In this document: piece by piece, positions 1 to 4,942 of the stretch
Numbering within the stretch: the first letter of the stretch is position 1
Layout of the letters: the number at the start of each line of letters is the position of its first letter
Source of the DNA: Chitinophagaceae bacterium
GTDB lineage: Bacteria; Bacteroidota; Bacteroidia; Chitinophagales; Chitinophagaceae
Reading direction: 5' to 3'
Assembly (NCBI GenBank): GCA_016721725.1
Contig: JADKHN010000001.1
Coordinates: forward strand, 1,178,001-1,242,000
DNA length: 64,000 nt
Notes under the pieces: generated by a model
Told to the model about the DNA's origin: nothing
The model's database searches: none
The model's input: the letters and a program-made list of their open reading frames with translations, nothing else
Made by a program: the position numbers and the translations under genes

Positions 1-1161
1 GGGCAGGAACATCTTGCCGGCGCCAAACAGGTCGCCCACGATATTCATGCCATCCATCAGGGGGCCTTCGATCACGTCCAGTGGTTTGGCGTATTTGAGA
101 CGGGCCTCTTCCGTGTCTGCATCGATATGATCCGTGATACCGTTCACCAGCGAGTGCGCCAGCCTTTTTTCAACGGGCTCTTTCCTCCAGCTTTCATCCC
201 TCACTTCCACCTTGCCCTTGGCCTTGACGGTCTCCGCGAAGCGGATCAGTTTTTCCGTGGCTTCATTATTGTCGTTATTCCGGTTCAGGAGCACGTCTTC
301 ACACAACTGGCGGAGTTCGGGTTCGATCTCATCATAGACCACGAGTTGTCCCGCATTGACAATGCCCATATCCATCCCCGCTTTGATGGCGTGATAGAGA
401 AAAACGCTGTGTATAGCCTCCCGGACATGATCGTTGCCCCGGAAAGAGAAAGAAACATTGCTTACGCCGCCACTGACCTTGGTAAGCGGCATGCTATTTT
501 TGATCTCCCGGGTGGCTTCGATGAAATCAACCGCATAGTTGTTATGTTCCTCGATGCCGGTGGCCACCGCGAAGATATTGGGATCGAAGATGATGTCCTG
601 GGGGTCGTACCCCACCTGTTCCGTCAGGATCTTATAGGCTCTTTTGCAGATCTCTACTTTCCGTTCTTTGGTATCCGCCTGTCCAACTTCATCAAAGGCC
701 ATCACGATCACGGCCGCTCCGTAACTTTTACAGGTAAAGGCCTGTTCGATGAATTTCTCCTCGCCTTCCTTCATGGAAATGGAGTTCACGATGCATTTGC
801 CCTGAACACATTTCAACCCGGCTTCAATGATCTCGAATTTGGAGGAGTCGATCATGATGGGGATTCGGGCGATGTCGGGTTCGGCCTGTACCAGGTTCAG
901 GAAAGTGGTCATGGCCTTCACGCCGTCCAATAACGCATCATCCATATTCACGTCGATCACCTGGGCCCCGCTTTCCACCTGCTGGCGGGCAACACTGAGG
1001 GCTTCTTCATATTTATCCTCGCGGATCAGTCTGGCGAATTTTTTTGACCCGGTGACATTGGTGCGTTCACCTACATTCACAAAATTGGTTTCCGGCCGAA
1101 CGACAAGCGGCTCCAGTCCGGATAACCTTAAAAAGGGTCTGATATGCATTGGGTCACTCAT
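1..1161 (-). CDS. metH: Methionine synthase, pterin- and cobalamin-binding part (partial, runs off window)
   Basis: The reading frame starts at the ATG complementary to 1159-1161 and is open to base 1, so the C-terminus lies outside. The protein begins MSDPMHIRPFLRLSGLEPL and then shows the pterin-binding signature NFVNVGERTNVTGSKKFARL. The stretch ending at base 1 (EGPLMDGMNIVGDLFGAG) is the cap of the cobalamin-binding module. In one-piece MetH these domains follow the homocysteine domain; here that domain is a separate gene whose stop codon is 7 bases upstream, so the two must be co-transcribed. Role: methyl transfer from methyltetrahydrofolate via cobalamin to homocysteine in the cytoplasm. 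The missing C-terminus should carry the B12 and reactivation domains. Confidence 0.93.
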   Translation of the reverse strand, partial: MSDPMHIRPFLRLSGLEPLVVRPETNFVNVGERTNVTGSKKFARLIREDKYEEALSVARQQVESGAQVIDVNMDDALLDGVKAMTTFLNLVQAEPDIARIPIMIDSSKFEIIEAGLKCVQGKCIVNSISMKEGEEKFIEQAFTCKSYGAAVIVMAFDEVGQADTKERKVEICKRAYKILTEQVGYDPQDIIFDPNIFAVATGIEEHNNYAVDFIEATREIKNSMPLTKVSGGVSNVSFSFRGNDHVREAIHSVFLYHAIKAGMDMGIVNAGQLVVYDEIEPELRQLCEDVLLNRNNDNNEATEKLIRFAETVKAKGKVEVRDESWRKEPVEKRLAHSLVNGITDHIDADTEEARLKYAKPLDVIEGPLMDGMNIVGDLFGAGKMFLP

Positions 1162-1168
1162 GGTAAAA

Positions 1169-2194
1169 TTATTGTTCAGCGAGTTCGGTATCCAGAACAG
1201 GCAAGGCCCTGGGTCTGAAATCTTTCACTTCTTCAGCGATGTGTTTGATATGATCGGGGGTGGTGCCGCAGCATCCACCCACGATATTCACGAATCCTTC
1301 CTTAGCCCATTCTTCTATGATGTGTGCGGTCTGGTGAGGTTGCTCATCATATTCCCCAAAGGCGTTTGGCAATCCTGCGTTGGGATAAGCTGAGGTATAA
1401 CAGGCCGCGATCTGTGATAGCTCTTCGATGTGCGGCCGCATTTCGGAAGCGCCGAGGGCGCAATTGAGCCCGATGCTCAGCGGGTTGGCGTGCATCACCG
1501 AAGTATAAAAGGCTTCCAGGGTCTGTCCGCTTAAGGTTCTTCCGCTTGCGTCGGTGATGGTGCCGCTGATCATGATGGGCAATTCGGATCTTTTGTTATC
1601 CCGGAAATATTTTTTTATCGCATAGATGGCAGCCTTGGCGTTGAGGGTATCGAAGATGGTTTCGATGAGGAGGATGTCCACACCCCCGTCAACCAGTCCT
1701 TTTACCTGTTCGGTGTAAGCGGCAGCCACTTCATCAAAGGTCACAGCCCTGTAACCCGGGTTGTTCACATCGGGGGAGAGGCTCAGGGTCTTGTTCAGCG
1801 GACCGATGGCGCCGGCCACGAACCTGGGTTTGGCCTGATCCTTCAGGGTGTATTCGTCGGCGGCATCCCGGGCGCATTTGGCCGAGGCGGTATTGAGTTC
1901 ATAGGCCAGGGATTGCATGTCGTAATCGGCCTGGGCGATGGACGTGCTGCTGAAGGTATTGGTTTCGATGATATCGGCTCCGGCCTCCAGGTATTGTTTG
2001 TGTATGTCTGTAATGATCTGTGGCTGCGTGATGCTGAGCAGGTCGTTATTGCCTTTGACATCGGTATGCCATTGGGCAAATCGATCGCCGCGGTAATCCG
2101 CCTCCGTCAGTTTGTGGCGCTGGATCATGGTACCCATGGCCCCGTCAATGATGAGGATCCTTTCTTCAAGACATTTATGCAGTGTTTTTTTCAT
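1169..2194 (-). CDS. metH: Homocysteine S-methyltransferase domain of split methionine synthase
   Basis: About 341 residues starting MKKTLHKCLEERILIIDGAMG, the usual N-terminus of MetH module 1. The open frame extends 29 codons further upstream, but that part lies in the leader and does not resemble the family. The GAMGTMIQ motif and the zinc cysteines (GLNCALG and GGCCGTTPDHI) are present, so homocysteine binding and activation should be intact. The gene ends TAA, 7 bases before the ATG of the pterin/cobalamin part. Splitting of MetH into these two polypeptides is compatible with function in trans; I see no frameshift at the junction that would mark it as a broken single gene. Confidence 0.93.
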   Translation of the reverse strand: MKKTLHKCLEERILIIDGAMGTMIQRHKLTEADYRGDRFAQWHTDVKGNNDLLSITQPQIITDIHKQYLEAGADIIETNTFSSTSIAQADYDMQSLAYELNTASAKCARDAADEYTLKDQAKPRFVAGAIGPLNKTLSLSPDVNNPGYRAVTFDEVAAAYTEQVKGLVDGGVDILLIETIFDTLNAKAAIYAIKKYFRDNKRSELPIMISGTITDASGRTLSGQTLEAFYTSVMHANPLSIGLNCALGASEMRPHIEELSQIAACYTSAYPNAGLPNAFGEYDEQPHQTAHIIEEWAKEGFVNIVGGCCGTTPDHIKHIAEEVKDFRPRALPVLDTELAEQ

Positions 2195-2411
2195 ATCTGT
2201 GAACTGGTTTATGCATTTTCCCCGACCACGGCTTATCCTGCACATTGCTGCGCCGGTATTCCGGGACACCATGAGGTTCATGAACTGTTAAACGAGAATC
2301 GATCCGTGCAGCAGGTTGGAAAGGCTTCGTTTATTAGTTCATTTTCCGGTATGGCTCCCTGGTCGGGGCCGGAGGGCAAGCGGGCTGAACAATAAACAAA
2401 TCCACCCGTTC
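2195..2411 (-). promoter_or_regulatory. Long structured leader of the metH operon (riboswitch candidate, class not recognised)
   Basis: From the predicted start near 2411 to the ATG at 2194 the mRNA would have about 215 untranslated bases, long for this window. It is GC-rich and can fold: GTTCA/TGAAC arms at 2386-2390 and 2337-2341 enclose a GGC-CCC/GGG-GCC hairpin (about 2353-2370), and a perfect palindrome GTTCATGAAC lies at 2276-2285. I could not match it to the SAM-I, SAH or cobalamin riboswitch cores from memory. An ATG-initiated frame continues into the leader from the coding region but is not family-like. Confidence 0.4.
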
Positions 2412-2417
2412 GCGACA

Positions 2418-2448
2418 CAAATTTAAACTAACAAAGCCGTAACACAAA
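2418..2448 (-). promoter_or_regulatory. Promoter of the metH operon
   Basis: On the minus strand TTTG (2445-2448), 19 bases, then TAAATTTG (2418-2425): an exact fit to the Bacteroidota consensus TTTG-N19-21-TAnnTTTG. The -33 element sits in the loop of a perfect 9-bp inverted repeat (AGCCGTAAC 2435-2443, GTTACGGCT 2451-2459), which may be an operator or a terminator of something upstream. Between 2460 and 2609 I see nothing else. Confidence 0.6.
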
Positions 2449-2609
2449 ATGTTACGGCTGGTTAATGGAAGGCACGGAAACACAAGCCTTTGAACCCGGT
2501 TGAACAACAACGACGGGGAAAGCGGTTTTTCAATCAATCTCTTGGTAGCAGGGACAATGGATCTCAGCGGGAAGCAGAATAACAGGGCCCGTTGTTTCAG
2601 TGCGGTCGC

Positions 2610-3035
2610 TTAGTTTTTGACAAACTGCACTTTTTCATCTTTCAGCGGGTTGTCATCTTTCAATTTTATGCTGACGGATGTTTTCTCCTCCTTGAGATAA
2701 TCGTCGCTGATCTTGCTGAACAGGGGATCGGCGCCGAAATCGAGGATCATCCGGGTACTGGTTTCAGTCCAGGTGCCGGTTACTGTACTGGCTCCGTTCG
2801 TAGCGGTGACCTGTCCGCCTGCGGCGAAGGTGAAATTGTAGCCGGTGAATTTGGAGGTCTCATCCTTACTATCCCAGTAAAGACTAACCCGCCAGGTTCC
2901 TGCCGGGGTTCCCGTGGTGTTGGTGACCACGTCGTCGCTTTTTGAACAGGTGGAGGATTGGAGTGTGGTGAAAAGGGTGACCAGTGAAAGGGCGAGGAAT
3001 AAATTGATCCCTCTGGTTTTGAAGGTGTGTGTCAT
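2610..3035 (-). CDS. Small secreted lipoprotein, lipocalin-like, in the LytTR regulon
   Basis: 141 residues: a hydrophobic signal segment followed by a cysteine at residue 30 (SSTCSKSDD), suggesting lipidation, though the lipobox is atypical. The mature part has the alternating beta pattern typical of small lipocalin-like proteins (GTWRVSLYWDSKDE, GTWTETSTRMILDFG). Function unknown. It stands alone, with metH convergent in direction but separated by the metH promoter. Its promoter (3073-3143) carries the same phased 9-bp repeats as the four sRNA genes upstream, so it is likely a protein output of the same regulator. The start ATG is about 30 bases after the predicted transcription start. Confidence 0.75.
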   Translation of the reverse strand: MTHTFKTRGINLFLALSLVTLFTTLQSSTCSKSDDVVTNTTGTPAGTWRVSLYWDSKDETSKFTGYNFTFAAGGQVTATNGASTVTGTWTETSTRMILDFGADPLFSKISDDYLKEEKTSVSIKLKDDNPLKDEKVQFVKN

Positions 3036-3072
3036 ATCTGTAATGTTAGGGGTTACAATGTTGTTGACGAAG

Positions 3073-3143
3073 TAAAGATGCTGATTACCGAAAGCGAAAA
3101 AAACTGAAACACACCGAACCCGTTTTTTTTATCCCTGAACCAG
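3073..3143 (-). promoter_or_regulatory. Promoter P0 of the lipoprotein gene, with two phased 9-bp repeats
   Basis: Minus strand: CTGGTTCAG (3135-3143), 12 bases, CGGGTTCGG (3114-3122), 33 bases, then the -7 element CATCTTTA (3073-3080, one mismatch from TAnnTTTR). Repeat spacing (21 bp) and distance to -7 (33 bases) match the other five promoters of this block. The -33 region is poor (AGTTT), as expected if an activator is needed. Confidence 0.6.
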
Positions 3144-3171
3144 AATAAACCGATTCATATATGGAAAATCA

Positions 3172-3308
3172 TAAAAAAACAAAACCCCGATCTTTCGGGG
3201 TTTCAAAAACTTTGGGTTTTTTAGGTAAGTGTTGTTTTCAGGACGTTGGATCTTAACTGTTTGGTTGTTCAAGGGTGAATTGGATCTGGTCTTTGATCTG
3301 GATATTGG
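3172..3308 (-). ncRNA. Predicted small RNA sR1 (tandem array member)
   Basis: About 137 bases between a promoter (-7 TACTTTTG at 3315-3322) and an intrinsic terminator (3182-3203, then a T-rich tail). No ATG-led frame of any length runs through it in this direction. It shares with sR2-sR4 the motif CCAATATCC near the 5' end, several further AUCC motifs, and CCTGAAAA...ACTTACC before the terminator. The minus-strand 65-codon frame across 3129-3326 overlaps the terminator and is rejected. Ends are inferred. Confidence 0.6.
3182..3203 (-). terminator. Terminator of sR1
   Basis: 9-bp stem AAACCCCGA/TCGGGGTTT with a 4-base loop; on the minus strand it is followed by TTTTGTTTTTTTAT, a clear intrinsic terminator. 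Confidence 0.75.
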
Positions 3309-3314
3309 ATAGTG

Positions 3315-3406
3315 CAAAAGTAACATGGGTTTCAGGGTTCAAAGAATGAAACCTGTTCAACTGATCATTTCGGATGTCGAAACGGAATTTTTCAGCACTG
3401 AACCGG
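3315..3406 (-). promoter_or_regulatory. Promoter P1 of sR1 with three phased 9-bp repeats
   Basis: Minus strand: CCGGTTCAG (3398-3406), CCGTTTCGA (3377-3385), TCAGTTGAA (3356-3364), each starting 21 bp apart, then 33 bases to a perfect -7 TACTTTTG (3315-3322). The last repeat fits the published LytTR-family consensus (A/T, A/C, A/C, GTT, N, A/G, T/G) in all but the final position. Confidence 0.65.
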
Positions 3407-3438
3407 AATGACCCTGTCCGGGTAATGATGCTCCTTGC

Positions 3439-3553
3439 AATAAGGAAGGCCCCGGGTTATCGGGGCCTTAATAATGTTCGGTTTCTTTGGTAAAGTTTTT
3501 CAGGATAGGATAGGATAGGATCGGTTCGTTCTAAGGGATATTGGATTTGATTT
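3439..3553 (-). ncRNA. Predicted small RNA sR2
   Basis: About 115 bases from a start near 3553 to the hairpin at 3446-3469. Nearly identical to sR3; the main difference is one extra 5-bp GGATA unit (3503-3521), which in the RNA gives an extra UAUCC. Contains six AUCC motifs and the shared ACTTTACCAAAGAA segment ahead of the terminator. No coding frame with a start codon is visible. Confidence 0.62.
3446..3469 (-). terminator. Terminator of sR2
   Basis: Perfect 9-bp stem AAGGCCCCG/CGGGGCCTT with a 6-base loop. On the minus strand the tail is CCTTATT, a weak U tract; the arms end in AA/TT, so it could work in both directions. Confidence 0.6.
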
Positions 3554-3559
3554 CTAACG

Positions 3560-3651
3560 TAAAGATATACCGGTAAACAGGGGTATGCAAGCGGAACTCA
3601 CCGAAAACAGGCATTGGATGACCGAACCGGCATTTTTGGACGCTGAACCGG
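3560..3651 (-). promoter_or_regulatory. Promoter P2 of sR2 with three phased repeats
   Basis: Minus strand: CCGGTTCAG (3643-3651), CCGGTTCGG (3622-3630), TGTTTTCGG (3601-3609) at 21-bp steps, 33 bases to -7 TATCTTTA (3560-3567). TTGC at 3587-3590 is the -33 candidate with a 19-base spacer. Confidence 0.68.
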
Positions 3652-3683
3652 AACCAGGCACTATTTCGACTGTCCGTTCGGGG

Positions 3684-3793
3684 AATAAGGAAGGCCCCGG
3701 GGTATCGGGGCCTTAATAATGTTCGGTTTCTTTGGTAAAGTTTTTCAGGATAGGATAGGATCGGTTCGTTCTAAGGGATATTGGATTTGATTT
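3684..3793 (-). ncRNA. Predicted small RNA sR3
   Basis: About 110 bases, near-twin of sR2. Starts around GTTAGAAATC, contains five AUCC motifs, the ACTTTACCAAAGAA segment, and ends in a 9-bp GC-rich hairpin (3691-3714). Apart from the terminator the body has little self-complementarity, so it would be mostly single-stranded and available for pairing or protein binding. Confidence 0.62.
3691..3714 (-). terminator. Terminator of sR3
   Basis: Same 9-bp stem as in sR2 (AAGGCCCCG/CGGGGCCTT) with loop GGGTAT read on the plus strand, followed on the minus strand by CCTTATT. Confidence 0.6.
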
Positions 3794-3799
3794 CTAACG

Positions 3800-3891
3800 T
3801 AAAGATATACCGGTAAACAGGGGTATGCAAACGGAACTCACCGAAAACCGGCTATAGGTGACTGAACCGGCATTTTTGGCCGCTGAACCGG
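3800..3891 (-). promoter_or_regulatory. Promoter P3 of sR3 with three phased repeats
   Basis: Minus strand: CCGGTTCAG (3883-3891), CCGGTTCAG (3862-3870), GGTTTTCGG (3841-3849) at 21-bp steps, 33 bases to -7 TATCTTTA (3800-3807). The -33 candidate is TTTG at 3828-3831 with a 20-base spacer. Confidence 0.7.
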
Positions 3892-3910
3892 TAAAACGAA
3901 CCCGGCCGGA

Positions 3911-4068
3911 AATAAAAAACCCCCTGAACAGGGGGCTTTTTAAAAACTTTAAGCTTCTTTGGTAGCAATTGTTTTCTTTGGATTCGGATATTGACTACCT
4001 GGCTTTTTTACAGGATGTTTGGATTGGTTTTCAAGGGGGATACAGATTCTAAAACACTTAACTTAAAT
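3911..4068 (-). ncRNA. Predicted small RNA sR4 (nearest the regulator gene)
   Basis: About 158 bases between a promoter (-7 at 4075-4082) and a strong terminator (3920-3935). It is the most diverged and longest member but keeps the family marks: CAATATCC, five AUCC motifs, and TGCTACCAAAGAA before the terminator. It starts about 107 bases downstream of the regulator's stop codon on the same strand. The terminator could also end read-through from the regulator operon. Confidence 0.62.
3920..3935 (-). terminator. Terminator of sR4
   Basis: 6-bp stem CCCCCT/AGGGGG with a GTTC loop, followed on the minus strand by six T and then ATTT; the sequence before the stem is A-rich. A textbook intrinsic terminator. 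Confidence 0.8.
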
Positions 4069-4074
4069 ACCCTG

Positions 4075-4166
4075 TAAAACTAAAGCAGCTCCCGTTAAGG
4101 TCAAATTAAAGGATCCCGAATGGTCAAATCGGGCCGATGAACCGGAATTTTCGGTTCCCGAGCCGG
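4075..4166 (-). promoter_or_regulatory. Promoter P4 of sR4 with three phased repeats
   Basis: Minus strand: CCGGCTCGG (4158-4166), CCGGTTCAT (4137-4145), ACCATTCGG (4116-4124) at 21-bp steps, 33 bases to -7 TAGTTTTA (4075-4082). TTTG at 4102-4105 gives a -33 with a 19-base spacer. The distal repeat begins 8 bases after the regulator gene's stop codon. Confidence 0.68.
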
Positions 4167-4174
4167 AAACCGGT

Positions 4175-4942
4175 TTATTTGTCGTCCCCGAGCCATTGCT
4201 TGAAATCGGCAGAACGTTCCGTACTGACGATGGTTTCGTGCTTTGCCGGCGGGTTCAGTTTGATCAGGACGCGGCTCTTGGTATAGGCGAACATCTCCGA
4301 AATGGAATGGATGCCGATGATATACTGTCGGTTAATACGGAAAAAGGTCTTGGGATCCAGCGCCGCATCCAGGCTGTCGAGGTTGTAATCGATCACATAC
4401 CGGCGTCCTTCCTTGGTACACAGGAAAGTCACTTTGTCCTCGGTGTAGAAATACACCACTTCTTCGATATCGATCGTTTTGATGTGTTCGCCGTAGCGGA
4501 CCACAAACCGCTTCTTATATTCCCCGCCTGTAGGATGGAGGGATTGTAATAATTTGTTGATGTCGATCGCCGGGGCGGAAGCGGTGGTTGACAGCTGCCT
4601 GTATTTGTTCACGGCCTGTTCCAGTTCCTCCTTCTTGATGGGTTTCAGGAGGTAATCGATGCTGTTCACCTTAAAGGCCTCAATGGCGTATTGGTCATAA
4701 GCCGTGGTAAAGATGACCGGGCAGGTGATACCGACCGATTTGAAGATCTCGAAACTCAGGCCGTCGGACAACTGGATATCCGAAAAGATGAGATCGGGCA
4801 TTTCGTTCTCCCCAAACCATTTGATCGCGGAAGATACACTCACGATCTGGTCCAGCACCTGGATACCCGGTTCGATCTCTTTCAGTAATTTCTGCAGGCG
4901 TTTTGCAGCCGGATCTTCATCTTCAATGATCAGTGTTCTCAT
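4175..4942 (-). CDS. LytTR-family response regulator
   Basis: 255 residues. The receiver domain (about 1-118) has the acidic pocket E7/D8, the phospho-acceptor D55 in LIFSD, TT at 79-80 and K100 in LLKP. A short linker leads to a LytTR DNA-binding domain (about 143-250) with the typical YFYTEDKVTFL and FFRINRQYIIG segments. LytTR proteins bind pairs of about 9-bp direct repeats spaced 21 bp. The gene overlaps the end of the kinase gene by 20 bases, so the two are translationally linked and surely partners. Repeats of the expected size and spacing lie just downstream at the sRNA promoters and upstream of the operon head. Confidence 0.95.
   Translation of the reverse strand: MRTLIIEDEDPAAKRLQKLLKEIEPGIQVLDQIVSVSSAIKWFGENEMPDLIFSDIQLSDGLSFEIFKSVGITCPVIFTTAYDQYAIEAFKVNSIDYLLKPIKKEELEQAVNKYRQLSTTASAPAIDINKLLQSLHPTGGEYKKRFVVRYGEHIKTIDIEEVVYFYTEDKVTFLCTKEGRRYVIDYNLDSLDAALDPKTFFRINRQYIIGIHSISEMFAYTKSRVLIKLNPPAKHETIVSTERSADFKQWLGDDK

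Larger units (their letters stand above)
3439..3891. repeat. Tandem duplication, about 210 bp, covering sR2/P2 and sR3/P3
   Basis: 3439-3651 and 3684-3891 are almost identical, offset by 245 bases at the terminator end and 240 at the promoter end. The 5-base change is a GGATA copy-number difference (three versus two). Each copy holds terminator, sRNA body, promoter and three 9-bp repeats. sR1 and sR4 are diverged versions of the same layout. Confidence 0.9.

Noticed and set aside
827..1393. 188-codon plus-strand frame over the metH genes
   Set aside because: Shadow of the minus-strand genes, crosses both metH reading frames and has no recognisable domain.
2195..2411. SAM-I, SAH or cobalamin riboswitch in the metH leader
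   Set aside because: The conserved cores I know for these classes are not visible; kept only as an unclassified structured leader.
3129..3326. 65-codon minus-strand frame in the gene-free stretch upstream of the lipoprotein
   Set aside because: It runs across the sR1 terminator and body, has no domain character, and is explained by the sRNA unit.
3172..4166. CRISPR array or plasmid-type iteron origin
   Set aside because: The 9-bp repeats are always tied to -7 promoter elements and terminators; no cas, rep or spacer structure is present.
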